DNA of 64,000 nucleotides from Silurus meridionalis (Eukaryota; Chordata; Actinopteri; Siluriformes; Siluridae), in assembly GCF_014805685.1 (NCBI RefSeq), contig NC_060892.1:5467490-5531489 (forward strand), given 5' to 3'. Below are positions 1 through 14,966 of the stretch, one piece after another (position 1 is the first letter of the stretch; each line of letters opens with the position of its first letter). The notes under the pieces are model-generated. The model made no database searches. It was given only the letters and a program-made list of their open reading frames with translations, and was not told the DNA's origin. The position numbers and the translations under genes are program-made.

Positions 1-518
1 ACGGCATCCTAGTATATAAAAAGGTTTTAGGTTTAAAATCTGAAAACATAATTTATGCATTTGTAACTGTAGGTTAAAACGTTACATGTCCCTCTGAGCA
101 GCATGAAACAGTGTAAATACACAAAACACCACTTTAGATGCTGCTTCTGTTTCCTCTGCATTGCGTACATGCATTTTTTCTTATTATTCTAATTGACTGA
201 TTAAACCTGAGACTCAAAAGATGATGCAAACTATTAGGGGAAAAATAGCTTTATAAAAGAAAAGAAAAAAAATATGTTTTTGTTTCTCTAAAAAATCAAT
301 TAAACCTTGTAGGAAATAATGATTTATATGATTTCACTGCTGTGAACTGACCACCACACAGAATATCACAAGGAGTCTGCAGTGGTCCTTAAGGTTCCAG
401 CACAATAACACACTCAGCAAAATATCATTATCGATAAAACCCCAAAATATCGAGTTTTCTGTCAACATCGCACACTCCTACCAGGGAGTCGAATCTATTT
501 CAGCTCCACAGCCGGTAC

Positions 519-721
519 CTGGTTGATCTCATCCTGCGTTGCCTTCAGAGACTTGATGATGGTCTCGAGCTGGATCTTGCCAGCCTGCAGGCTCTGCTCC
601 AGCTGGCCCTCCTCCTGCTGGAGCCGGCTCAGGTCCGCTTTAGCCCGGCTCAGCTCCTCCTCCTGGTTCAGCAGGTCCGACTCCTGAGAATGGATCTGAC
701 TCTGGAGGGATGAGATCTGAG

Positions 722-788
<67 letters not shown>

Positions 789-1320
789 CACAATCAGAAT
801 AATCTTCCAATGTCAGAGAGATCAAAAAAAGCTGAAACCTTGTGACAAAGTTGCTTCACCATTTGCGACTCCTCCTGGCACTTGTGTCGCACTTCATTGA
901 GCATGTCCTCCAGCTTGGCTTTCTGTTGGTCCATCTCGTCCAGTCTGTCCTGAGAGTCCTGCTTCTGAGCCTCCAGCTCCTGCAGGCTGCATGTTTCTCT
1001 GTCCAGATCGTTCTGCATTTCCTGCGTGTTAAAACCCAAAATAAAAACTAAGCTATTATTGCACTTTAATCAGTGCCTCGTGTCCTCAATTAGTACATCA
1101 AGGCACAAATATTACAACAGTTAATAGATAAACATGATGGTTATTGGTCTATGAATTGGTCGAAATATTCGTCAAAATTCATTTACTTTCGTACAAAAAG
1201 CACTACTTCTTCAATCAAGTCACATTATTTTAAAAAACAAGGTAAAAAGGAGAACATTTTATTGTTCTTTTATTGCCATTTCAGCATTAGTGGCTATTTT
1301 TATAGCAGGATTATGGTAGG

Positions 1321-1354
<34 letters not shown>

Positions 1355-1900
1355 GTACAGACCAAAAGTTTGGACACACCTTCTCATTCAAAGAATTTTC
1401 TTTATTTTCATGACTATGAAAATTGTAGTCACACACTGAAGGCATCAAGGGCTATTTGACCAAGAAGGAGAGTGATGGGGTGCTGCGCCAGATGACCTGG
1501 CCTCCACAGTCACCGGACCTGAACCCAATCGAGATGGTTTAGGGGTGAGCTGGACCGCAGAGTGAAGGCAAAAGGGCCAACAAGTGCCAAGCATCTCTCG
1601 GGGAACTCCTTCAAGACTGTTGGAAGACCATTTCAGGTGACTACCTCTTGAAGCTCCTCAAGAGAATGCCAAGAGTGTGCAAAGCAGTAATCTAAGCAAA
1701 AGGTGGCTACTTTGAAGAACCTAGAATATGACATTTTTCAGTTGTTTCACACTTTTTTGTTATGTATATAATTCCATATATAATTCCACACGTGTTAATT
1801 CATAGTTTTGATGCCTTCAGTGTGAATCTACAATTTTCATAGTCATGAAAATAAAGAAAACTCTTTGAATGAGAAGGTGTGTCCAAACTTTTGGTCTGTA

Positions 1901-1973
<73 letters not shown>

Positions 1974-4098
1974 GTAAAGAGTAATGCACATCACATTCTG
2001 AATCCATACACACCTGAACCTCAGTAGTTTTGTGTCTGATGGCTTCCTCCGCCTCCCTGATATCTTGCTCCAGTGTGTATTTCTCCCTGGTAGCACAAAA
2101 AAGGACAAAAGTCATGTAAAAAATAAAAAATTCATAAAAAAAGAAGAGAGAGTAGGAGAAGCAGAAAAAAAAAGTGTGAAATTCAAAGCCAACGAGCAGA
2201 AAGAGGAAGAGGTTTACCTGAGCATGTGCCAGTGAGTGAAAGCGAATGTGCTATGGCAGCATGATTCCATAAAACATTAAAAGTAAAGAGTAAAGACGTG
2301 GCAGAGGGGAGAAGGAACTCCTTCACAGCTCGCTGCTGTTTTACATCCAGCATGATCGCTTTATTTGATCTACAGAGCATCAGGGACACTCTCACTGGGA
2401 GCTTGAGGAGGAGGATGCTGAGACGCAGAGGACACAAGTAGGCTTTGCTTTTAATGGAGGCAAAGATTTTTTACAGATAAAACCACCATAAAACAATATA
2501 TAAAAGAAGCTTTGTTGAATTTGAATGGGGAAGATTTAGCTCATTGGTTTACTGATTGAAAAGTCATTGCCTTTTCTGCCACTGGGGCCCCTGAGCAAGG
2601 CCCTTAGCCCTTTCTGTATCATGGTTGATTCCTAACTTCCTAACAAGCCGGGATATGCAAAGAAAATAATATCACTGTCCTGAAATTTATATACAAGTAA
2701 ACACCTCTTCCCTCTTCCTTTAAATCTAATGCAGGGATTTCCATACTTTTTGGAGTTGTTGTTTTTTTACCCCGAGCCTTTACCACCTGTGTTTACCACC
2801 GGTGTTCCGGATCAGACACTCACATGTGAGGAGAGCGTGATCTTTGGCACACTGACTTACTAAATCCGGTGCTCCCTGTGACTGTGCGTGCAGCCTTGTG
2901 CTGTGTTGCAAAACCGGCCTTGAGAATTGTTTATACCGTCACGGATGCTTAACGTGGGTACAGTTGTGTTTTAATTTGGCGAAAACAAATTAAAATTTGA
3001 TATTTTTAATTCATACGATACATTGTATGGACAAACGTATTGGGACACCAGACTTTTTCAGCCACATGTGGTGCTTCTTCGAACTGTTACCGCAACGTTG
3101 GAAGAGATGCAGTAGCATGAAATTTCCCCTTCACTTGAACTAGGAGACCCAAACCTGTTCCGGCATGACAATGAAGATAAGCTTTACATGGGTTGAAGAG
3201 GAAGATCTTTAGAGCTCTGACCTCAACCCTACTGAATATCTTTGGGATAAAATCAATGTAGATAAAACACCCTCGTGGCTGAATGTCAGGGTTTCTGCAG
3301 GTTTCACAGAGTCAAATGTAAGAATTTATAAGACAATTAAGAATGAAATGTGAGATCCCATAGCTGTTATTGGAGTCACTCCAAAAACAGAAAGCTGATT
3401 GGCTGTTTAATGTTGGTCTCATTTGTACAGCGAATTATATTTGGACGAGCGAAAGAAACCACGGAAACTAACAAAGAGGAGCGTCTATTTGTAGCGTTAC
3501 ATGAACATCAAAAAATTAAGACGTGTTATTATATATTCAAATTATTTCAAATTTCCATTTTTTCTTTTTTTAAGACCTAAAATTTAGTTTTTGTAATGTA
3601 ACAAATCCCTGCGATCTGGTGGAACATCTTGCCAGAAGAGTGGCTCATTAAAACAGCGGAATGGAGCGTTAAAAAAAAAAAAAAAAAAAAAAAACAGGTC
3701 AGGCGTCCGCCATCTTTTTTTTTTACATATAGTGCATATAAATACAACAAAAGAGGAGATTCGAACTTTCTCTCACGATCGTATTTTGTAAATAAAGCGA
3801 CCCCTGAGTGTGGGAATCCAAGCATGTGTGTTCTCCGTTGCCTGCATCCATCTGATCAGCAGATTGGTGGAAATGGTGCACTTGAGTATTTTTGAACTGA
3901 GGGTTGGATCACGATTTCATAGTCATGACCATTTCACATGAAAGTGTTTAAAGCGCTTTGTAAGGGATTTGGGGATTCTACAGGATGCAGGTGTCTCATA
4001 ACGGGAACATACCTCTGCAGCTGAGCGATTTCCTGACTCAGATCATCCAGCTCTTTGATTCCTGTAAATTCGCCAGAACCCACAGAGCTGGAGCTGTC
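519..4098 (-). CDS. eps15l1: EPS15L1 exons 13-16: coiled-coil region
   Basis: Exons 4013-4098, 2014-2086, 860-1021 and 519-716 encode about residues 397-569: [18 protein letters not shown], then long heptad-rich Glu/Gln/Leu helices ending [15 protein letters not shown]. In this family the coiled coil mediates oligomerisation. Exon 15 ends at the ATG codon at 862-860 with donor GTGAAG, which joins QM to ISSLQSQ exactly as in mammalian EPS15L1. Exon 16 ends at 519 with donor GTACCG, and the gene continues to the left beyond the window. Confidence 0.93.
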
Positions 4099-7000
4099 CT
4101 ACAAAGGCACACACACACATACACACTTAGCCTTACACTCTCCATAATTAAGGTTTACACTACAGCACCAAGCAAGCAGGAGGCCAAGACACCACACAAT
4201 AAACCACCAGGACATGAGAAGAGAACAGACGAGGTGCTTAGGTTTCACCTTCATGGTTTCTACAACACACATCACCACTCGGAGCACAAATGCTTTTTAA
4301 CACAGCAGTGCTTTTCACATACCCAGGAGTTGTACATTATTGTCTGATATTAGAATCGCACACATCAGCAGCATTCAATGTGAAAAAGAAAAACGCCTGA
4401 TCAGCAGAATTTTTTTTTTCCTTTTCGTTTCTATAAAACCATCTACGACCATCACTGTATCGGGACAATTCTGAACACTGGCGTGCTGAATTCTGATTGG
4501 TCAAAAGGTATTAGATTTAAAACAGCAGCTCTGACATCACAGGCTCAGATCAGGGTATAATTTCTACAGTTTATAACATAGAGAGTAAACAAAAAATAAA
4601 TAATTGATCTGACAGCATTTTCTGGAGGGAACCGTTTTACTTAATGTTTTACGAAAGGAGTCTCGGACGTCGACTGTTTGGAACAAGAAAGCCAAGTTTT
4701 TCCTGACAGTTTCACGACAGTTTACTGTTTTCTCATTCAAATAATCAAGAATGTCATCAAGTCATCAAGAATGAACTTTAATCTAAATCAGAGCTGCCGA
4801 ATTTTTTCCTACAAAGGGCCAAAAATCAAACTTGATCGAGGCGAAATATAATAAATGGTACGTTCTCCCAAACGTTACATTCAAATTCATGTATCATTTC
4901 ATAATCTCAAAAAAATTAACAGTAAACATTACTTCGTAATCTTAACTAATGCGGTTCTATTTTTAAAGTTCTAGTGCAACTAGAAACATCCGCTGTGTCG
5001 AGCAGTTTCTCCGAAAAGACACACCTTCTTGTAATCGCGAGAGCAGACGGGACACGGTCCTGAATTGGTAATGACCCCCAAAATCCCTTTTCTCGGAATC
5101 ACCACTCAAATACAAGGCTTTACAGTGAACGCTCGTCACGCACCGCGCCACTGCTCCGTTGTAGTGAAAGGCAGGGGGGATGGCGTCTCATCTACTCCAT
5201 GACAGACCATATCAAAGGTCACCTTTGATCCACAGGCCCCATTTTGGGCATCTCTGAATTCCAAAAGATTCTGTCACAGCATGTTTTTCATGATTGAAAA
5301 ATGTTGATGATGTAATGTGTGTTTAGCTTTTAAAGTTTTAAAATTTGGTGTGTTTTTATTCTCACCATGTCTTGGCTGATTGTCTACTTTCCCAGGAAAG
5401 ACATTTCATTTTCTTTGATGTTTTTTACCTCTAACTAACTGACTGCCAGTAACACCAGCAGCATGGACTCACTCTGCGCATTTCAGACATGGCTACCATC
5501 TCCGAGCCCACAGGAGCCATGTACCCCGACATGTTCTGCCAAAGAAAAATAAAGATCCATATCATCAGTACAGTCAACTTCAAATTTAAAGTTTAAAAAA
5601 GAAACAGCAAAAAGTTATTTATCGTGTCTAAAAGTTATCCATTTATTTTACAAACAATTCAGTTTATTTACTCACAGGGGTCCCTCTCTCAGATGGAGGG
5701 ATCATGTCAGGGGTCAGGGTCTGGGGAGGATCCACTCCTTTGGTCACTTTCAGCTGAATGAAGTACATGGCCAGGGCGAACTGCTCGCGTGTCAGCTTGC
5801 CAATCTGCCGCGTGTCTGACAAAGCCCTGGATAGAGAACGGGGTGGAAGTTGCACGATGCAAAGATGCACGGTACAATTACAAGATGGTATCCAAAAGTT
5901 TCACGACGAATGGTGCTATTCTGACCTTCGTTGCCACGTCTGCCTTTTCAGCACGAAAAGCAAGTCAGATCGAAGAGCACCCACCCTACTCGCCAGATAT
6001 GTCTGGTTTTGTAACACACCAACAGATGGCAGCACATAGCTGCATGAACAGTCACAGGGAGCACCGACCTTTATAAGTCATTGTGCCAAAAGACATTGCC
6101 CTGCTATTCCAACCACGTGCGTTACCACGTCTGCTAATCTGACCACGTGCGTTACCACATTTGCTGTTCTGACCATGTGATTTACTACATCTGATATACT
6201 GACCAAGTGCTTTACCACGGCTGTTATGCTGACCAAGTGCTTTACCACGTCAGCTATTCTTACCCGACCCTGTCACAGTGCTCTCCTCACACCTGAGTTT
6301 TGACTGTTTTGAAAGTGTGTAAACGTAGATTTTAAAAAAAAGTACTCTACAGAGCAAGTCTCGAAACTTTTTGATTCCACCTCGTAGCATTTACCCCCTA
6401 CCCTGCATCTTCAGCTCCCGAAAATGCTCACCTGTTGCCAGAACAATCACTTGTCGTCCACACCCCTTCAGCTCCCCAAAACTTTCATCTACCCTAAACC
6501 TCTGCTTCTTCATGTCCCCTTAACTTCCCAAAGCCCTACTTGGCCACACCCCTTTGCTTAGTCACCAGCTCTCTGAAACACCTACATACCTGCTCAGCTC
6601 TTTTAGGTGTCCACATAGTTGGATCACTAATATGAGAGGGGTAGCAGAAAGGGGTGGGTCTAGCTGTGTGTTACATCTTTATCAGTACACTGCTTCTTAC
6701 CATATATGTGCCAGAATGTTCTGTGGAAGGCCGGACTGCATGAAGATATCCTTCACTTCATGGCCGCTCACAAAGCCGTCGAGGTCGGCGTCCGTTTTAA
6801 GGAAGATGTCGTCGTATCGTCCTCGGTCAGCTGCGGGCACCACCCAGTTCACAGAGTGCTGAAGATGCAGAAAAGCGGGGAAATAAACACACAGGAAGCT
6901 TAGAAATGATGTAAAACACTTTCGCGCTACACGCGCCTTACCTCGCGCGCTTGAGCAGAATGGCATCAATAATTCATACCTTTTCTTTACAGATATAAAT

Positions 7001-8082
7001 GGAGTGGAAAATGGAATGGCATTTGAGTGGAACCATCGGTTTCTTCTTTACACCAACGTTTTCTACAAACTCTCTGATACACAATGCTTTCATGTTTGTA
7101 ACACACATTAAAGGAAGCATTGACACATACCGCCAGGCTGATATATATAATAAAATGCCTAATATTTTATAAAAATAAAACAAATCAAATTAATGCAATA
7201 CACTTTTTATTATACTGATTACACCGAGTAATCACTTAAATTTACACAAATTAAATTGGTTAAATAAAACTAAATAAATGGAAAAATTCAATAGTTTGCA
7301 TTTGTTAGAGCCTATTTGGGTAATACAGGTGTGTGTGTGTGTGTTTTATACATGTTATATACATTTTTCTAAAGATATGATCTACTTAACTGTTCTACTT
7401 ATTTCAGCATACTGTAACAAATGTCTTCATTCCTTCCATCCTTCATTCATTCACTCCCCGGATATGTGGAATTGTCAGTATTTTTCAGCCGCTTTCTGCT
7501 TAGCGGCTAACGCTAGCACTGTGAATTCTTGCGGTGTAAATTATGAGCCTGCAACTCGGGTGAGTAGGTTGGATTTTATTTAACTTTTTAATGTTTTTGT
7601 CATGTTATTGGACAAATATTGATTCTGAACTGCTCCAGATTATGTTGGTGCACAGAGTAGAGTAGAGGTGTGGCGTCTTAACTGGGTTTCTTGCTTTAGT
7701 AAAATGGTTTTCACCCTCCATATGTGAAAGGCCCCTCTTTCCTGTGTGCCTCCTGGGTAATGAGAAGCCTTTATAGGCCATCAATTAAGACTAAAGCAGC
7801 TGATATCAATTAGTACTGAAAGGGGGCAGGGTTTCTCTCTCAATACTGACAGATTTCAGATGATCTCCTGGCTTTCTATGCCATTTTGCACCTTGTTATC
7901 TTCATGTGTTCAATACTTATTTCACTTTATTTATCATGACTCAACTTGTATACTTAAATGTTCTGATTCCTTTGTATGAATTCACTATTTGGCTTGGTGG
8001 CTACATCTGGTGGAAATTTTGTGTCAATAGCCCACTTAGAAATCCCCTTACTGATAAAAATGCTGATGTGTCAAATACTTAT

Positions 8083-8132
<50 letters not shown>

Positions 8133-11100
8133 ACGTGTCTGTGCATGTAGAAGTGTGTGTGTGGATTTCAGTGTGTGTTTAGGTGACAGACTCCCGGCGC
8201 TGTTCAGCGAGTTCATGCTGCCGTGTGACGGTGTGGAACGCAGGCTGTCTTTCGGAGGAGGTGGGCTTCCTGGCAGCACGGGTGTCATGCTCGATAAGGA
8301 GACACATTTCTTGCGTTTGGAAGGAGGGATGAGGGAGGAGGGTAGAATAGAGGGAACAGGCTCTTTCTCCAGAGCACGGTACACCAGGTGCATGGCCTGA
8401 AGAAGAAACCGGATCTGTTTATAATAGCACATTCGGCCATCTCCACAATCATACACTGTACGATCAAACTGTGCGATCATACCCAATAACATCTGTATGT
8501 GCTTTCTGAACATCCTTTTTCACGTATAATAGCTATTTGCTGCTATAATCTCCACTCTTCTGGGAAGATGTTCCACAAGATTTAGTGGAGATTTGAGCTG
8601 ATTCAGCTACATGGCTGTTAGTAAAGTCAGGTACTGATGTAGGTGATGTGAGGAGGTCTGGGGTGCAGGATCCTGAAGATGTTCAATAGGGTCAAGGTCA
8701 GAGCTCTTTAGCAGACCACTCAAGATCTCTGTAGTGTTATCATCTCAGCCCCTGAAGATCTTTTACTCTAGCTTATGTAAAGCATATATTCATGAAGCTG
8801 GCTTCTGGCACAGGGGCATTGGTAGGGTTGTGGAAAGGGGCGGAAAATTACCGATCAATTTCCAGAAACTTTATGAAAATTTTCCATGGGAACTGGGGAA
8901 TCTATCAATCTGGGGAATGTTAGGAATATTCATAGTTGGAAAATTGTCAGGGATTTATAGGAATCAGGGAAAAATTTGGTTAAAATGTATATAACAGTGC
9001 ATCATTTACAAATAGTTTGTTTGTTAATAAGCTTACATGCATGCAAACTAATTCAGACATACAAATGTATGAAATATTTATGCAATTTACGTGAATACTT
9101 GCCCAAATAAACGGTTATGGAGAAATGCACAGTGCATGTAGGGGCGTGGCCTCAGTAGCCCTGCAGTACGTGTGCTGTGTGCATGGGATTGATGATATGC
9201 AGGGAAGAGGGGAGGTGGGAGATCAGTGGTTAAGGCTCTGGGTTACTGATCAGAAGGTTAGGGGTTTAAGCCCCGGTATCGCCAAACTGCCACTCTTGGG
9301 CCTTTGAGCAAGGCCCTTAACCCTCTGTGCTCCAGGGATGCTGTATTGTGGCTGACCATGCGCTCTGACCCCAGGTTCTAAACAAACTGTGATATGTGAA
9401 GAGAAGAATTTCACTGTGCTCTAATGTATATGTAAAAAAATTAAGGCTCTACTGAAATGTTTTATTAGAGCGTGTCAGAATGGGTTTAACTTCAAATAAT
9501 TGTCAATTTTTTATTAATTTACAGGTTACATTAGTCGGAACTATACAGCCAAATATTTTCCTCATTCTTTAATATAATATGAATTATTAATATGAATAGA
9601 ATATTATATAATATAAAGAAAAATATATATAAAATGAATTTGAAAGAAAATATTAAAATCTAAAAAATAAAAAAACCTGTCCTGAAAACGTAGACCATCA
9701 CCCAACACTGGAGTCTCCCTCCATAAACGTGTACCTACAAAACCCTTTTTTTCTACAGTTGCACTGATATAAACCTGCGATTCACTAATCCTAATAGAGA
9801 ATTTAACTCACCACTGCAAACTCGTCCTTGTCCAGATGCCCATCTTTATCAATATCGCTCAAATCCCAAACCTGGTTAAAGTTAAAACTTACAATGAAAT
9901 CCCATCGCAGTAAATGTAATGATGACAAATGGCGGATTGGACCTGGTTAAAGAAACGGGTTTACCTTTCCAAGCACATCCACGGGGAGCTTTGAGTTCAT
10001 GAGAACTGGCTTGACCTTTTCTCCGGAGAGTAAACCGTTTACTGGCGCCAGACTGTCGAAAATACCATCGAACTTGCTTTTCTCTTCAGGCTGCAAAAAA
10101 ACAGTGTGACCTCGAAATCAACAAACAGCTGGTTATTGGATACGCGGCGCACTCGAAGCCTGCGCTCGGCTGGCGGCGTTACACCTCTGGTGTATTAATA
10201 AAAGAAACGGCTGCTTTCAGACACGGGTTTGTTGCAAATCTGGTGTGGAAATAACTGTGAACAAATCTATTGGAACTGATGTCATTTGAATTACTTCAGG
10301 TGCATTAATTGTGCAGTTTATAATAATTAAACGTGGCCTGAAACCCGCAAGGTCACGTTTATTTATTTTATAGATGCTAGGATACTTAAAACAAGCATGC
10401 AATGCAAAGTGCTAGTCTTTGGTTATAGGGTTGTGTTTACATTTATACATTATAGCATTAAAGCATTTTTCCTTGGCTAATGTTTTAAAGACTTACCCTA
10501 ACAGCCCAATGGCTGTCTGTTGATGAAGCGCCACTTAATGATGGGCTACTGGGGTCCTTCTGTGGTTAAAGAAATAAACAAAATGAATAAAATCACGGTG
10601 TGTGTCATGCCAGGATGCTCAGCTCATATCTGGTTTAGATTCCTCAGGGTGATTTCATATATACAATATGCAATATATGCAAAACAAAACCTACAGAGAC
10701 CTTCGAGGTCCTCTTGGATCACTTTCAGGGGGATTCAGAAGGCGATTAAACTTCAGGTCTGCATGTTCTGTACTTAATGATTAAAAGAGTTTTACGAGGA
10801 TGTTCTCAGCCCTGAATAAACCTCTTTTGTGACTGAGGCCTGATACGATTCGCATCTCGAAAGAAAATGAATTAAAACCATATGTTCTTCTCCTGTTGTC
10901 TCCAGGATGATGCAGCTCTACCTCTGCCATGTTAATCTATATTCTACTTGACTCAGAGCCCCCCTCGATTGCCATAGTGTTGTGATACATCAAATAATAT
11001 AGCACATCTACTAATTATTATATATATTTCTGGTATGTTTCTGGAAAGTTTCCATTGGAAGTTCAACTGGGAAATTTGAGGAAATATTCCAAGTCAATAC

Positions 11101-12967
11101 CAGGAATTCATTGAAAATTGGGGGAGTTTTATATAAACTGTATCATATACAAACATAAATATGAACATTTAGTATGGTCCATAAGCTGACGCATGCAAGC
11201 ATACAAAGAGATATTCCCAGTTTATTCCCATTAACTCATTGATTCCCATGGGAAGTTTCCAGACTTGAAAATTCCTGGAATTTTGTAAGCTTGTATATAT
11301 AAATAAAGTTTTTTTACCAATGCAAATATGTTCATTTGTTATACAAATGTGTCCGATGCACACTTTTTTAAATCCACGCGTCACATCGCTCACTTTTATG
11401 CTGATGCGTATCGCTGAATCTCAACATCTCCAATGTGAAAAAAAATCCGAGTGACACCCTAAATTAAAAGCATTCCGAGAACCATTCTCCATCATCTGCC
11501 ATATTGAACACTTACAAATTTAGGAGGCGGGGCGGTGAGGTTGAAACTTGTGATCGACACATCCTGACCGCTCTGCGCGCAGGCCACGAGCCGCAACGCC
11601 ACGTAAAATCCCTGTCAACATAAACGGAGAAACGTCAGAGGAACTCTAATCAGCGAGGGAGGAGAAGCCTAACAGAAGAGGAAACGTGGGTTTGACCTGC
11701 TTGTCCAGGAAACCTTTTCCGTCAGGATCAGCGAGGTCCCAGATCTGCGGAAGAAAAGCGAAAACATCTGAGAAAACCCCAATGAGTCGCGATGTATATT
11801 TTTTAGGATTCAAAAAAAATCACAGAGACACGTGTTTTAAATTCTCCCCTTCACCTTTCCCAGAGTGACATCCGGCAAGCCCGATTTCTTCAGAAACAAA
11901 GCAGCCTCTGTAGGTCCGACCCGCCCAGTGTTTCCTGGATCGACCTATCAGAGATAAAAACCAAAAGACCACAGGGATGCTAATGCATTGCTCATTTATG
12001 TGACAGTTTTGTATCATTAAAGCAGTGGACACACTACACATTCCTCTCCACTCATTCCCATTTAAAGCAACGAAGGACATCTGATTTCACCAAACGTTGA
12101 AGCGATTGGCGATCGCGAGCATTGAAGATTTTTTTGGCGACCACATTTCTTCCTAGAAGATAATGATTCCTCACTATCCTTCCAGTTTTTAATAATGCGT
12201 TGGACAGTTCTAAAACCCAATTTCAGTAGTTTCAGCTATCTCCTTAGATCAGGGTCACCAACATGGTGCCCGTGGGCGCCAGGTCGCCTGCAAGGACCAC
12301 GAGTCGCCCGCGGACCTTTTCTAAAAAATGCTATTCTTTTTTTTAAACACGTGTGAATTTGAAAATGACAATATTAAAATATAGATGAGTAGATAAACAT
12401 GAATATCATATAATTAAAGGTAACTTGAGCAAATTTGTTATTTCAGAACTTGTGTGTTATTTCGACTTGTGTGTATCAAACTGGTAGCCCTTCACATTAA
12501 TCGGTACCCAAGAAGTAGCTCTCAGTTTCAAAAGGTTGGTGACCCCTGTTTTAGATGTTTACTTCGCTTGATGCATGCCAATAATTTGACCCTTTTGAAA
12601 CAGATTAACATCTTTTCCACGATCACAGGACGCGTCTTCCGACATGAGAAGCTACTCACTGCATCAGTTAGCGTTAAATAACTTGTTGCCAGCTGAAACA
12701 TAATCACTCATGCAGTAATTATCCCAATAACCATAGACTCTTACTTATTTGCTCAGTTAAATCCAGGTGGTGACTTGTTTTGGATGTTAAATTTTTTATA
12801 TATATATTATTTAACCAGCAGGCGTTTTATTTAAAATTGTTTATATATTAAAATTAAAATGATTTATATATTATTAAACCAGTTTAAATAATTTTTTTAA
12901 ATTTGATTTTTTTTTTTTTTTTTTTTTATTTAAAATTGTTGAATAAAATGTTAATAATGAATCTAAT

Positions 12968-13013
<46 letters not shown>

Positions 13014-14905
13014 ATGACCTAAAAACTGAGGTACGTACCGAGCCGTGAATTTTGTGTACCGTTACACCCTTCGTATTAGAGCTCAATTTTCCAATTGGAA
13101 ACGATGGCTTCTGTGTATTTCGAATGAATGCTCTACTGTACATTTGTACTGAAATATGCAAAAATAACAACAGTAATAATAATAATAATAACGGTATTAC
13201 CGCGTTTCCCGAGAATAATCCCTGGTTACTGATCACCAGCCGGCATTTACGGTCGTACTATAGGTCTTGCAACAGACCTATAGTAAAACCGTAAATGGCG
13301 GCTGGCGAAAACTACAACAAAAAACTACAACCCACCACATTTGCATGAATCGCATCACAAATCATAATGTAGGATGAGGAATTGGTCAACACTCGCTGGT
13401 TTTGGTGTCAGACGGTCAATGATGGTCTAACGAGTCTTTACTGAAAGGAGTCACGTGAATAAGACTGTAGAAAAGTGAAATGAAGGAGCTGATGTGTGCA
13501 GCAGTTACTTACCTGCCTGTAAAAACCTTCATACACTGGGTTCCCACTCGAAAGCTACAAGAGAAGAAAAAAACCATGTGCTTAGAAATAAAACTTTATC
13601 AAGAAATACTGACAAGAAACCTGCATCATCAAAGATACGTCTCACCCCGATCACGCACTATTCACCCTTCTGTACAGTAATCACTCACTCCTGTGCGTAT
13701 AGACCCATACCCTTATTTAACATTCTGCTATTTATTGTAAATTATATATGCACTTAGTTAGATGTGAACTGCTTTTCATTGGCTCTGTACATGTACCTTG
13801 TACAATGATAAAATAAAGTTGAATCGAATCTAATCATCGTTCCCATTTTACCTCCTGGACTGAAGTGACTAGAAAAGACAGAGCGTCACCTCTATACATT
13901 TTATTTCTTCATGAAGCCTGGAGCTTTAGCTTCTCGATGTTCACACCAGTAAGCAATCAGTCACATCTTTTGTGTGTGTGGACTGTTTTTGTTAGTTGTT
14001 CTGACATGGTAGTAGCTATACATTATTTTCATTTGTGTTTAACTACAGTAATTTCCGGACTATTAAGCGCACCCAAATATAAGCCGCACCCACTGAATTT
14101 GACAAAGATTTTTATTTTGAACATAAATACGCCGCACCTGTCTATAAGCCGCAGGTTCCTACACTGAAACTAATGAACTTTACACAGGCTTTAACAAAAG
14201 ACAGTGTCTGTTACACGGCTTGTATCTAAACAGTAGCCTACCAAGAAAGTCATTGTTCACTGTCTTCCTCCTTCCTTTCACAACAATTTCTCTCGAGAGT
14301 TTTTCTTTTTGGCATCGTCGTGCGTTTAAAAATCACCATCGGTGAAGCTTTTCTCCCGATGCTGTGCAGCTCAGAACACAGGTGAAGTGTTTTTTTCATG
14401 CCCGGTTGTTTTCAGCGTGACGAATGATTCACATTTCCTGTAGACAGTCCGAGTGAGCGGCAGGTCAAACGTCAGAGGAACCTCATCCATATTTATGATG
14501 TGGTGCAGCCCGATTCAGTGGGAGCGCATCTGATTTAATATAAAGAGTTTCATTGGTTCACCTGAACCTGTTCAGCAATTTCATTGGTCTAATGTTATGG
14601 GGCTCAGTTTTTTGGCGGCATGAAGTTTGTGAAACCGGGAAAAACCCAGGACAAATCCATATATTAGCTGCTTCGTTGTTTAAGCCGCGGGATTCAAAGC
14701 GTGGGGAAAAAGTAGCGGCTTATAGTCCAGAAAATACGGTAGTTAGCTTTAGAAGTAAACACTAATCATGGCTTAATTTAAATGTTACAAGTTTAGATGT
14801 TCTCAGATTAGTGCGACTAATCAAATACTCGCAACGTACGTCACCAGCAATCCATCATCTATCTCTTTATATTCATGCCTAAGCAGATGCAGACATCATA
14901 TATAC

Positions 14906-14966
<61 letters not shown>

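Noticed and set aside
495..825. ORFs of valine-cysteine repeats over the (CA)n tract
   Set aside because: The first part is genuine EPS15L1 exon 16, but the Cys-Val extension is only translation of the microsatellite past the splice acceptor.
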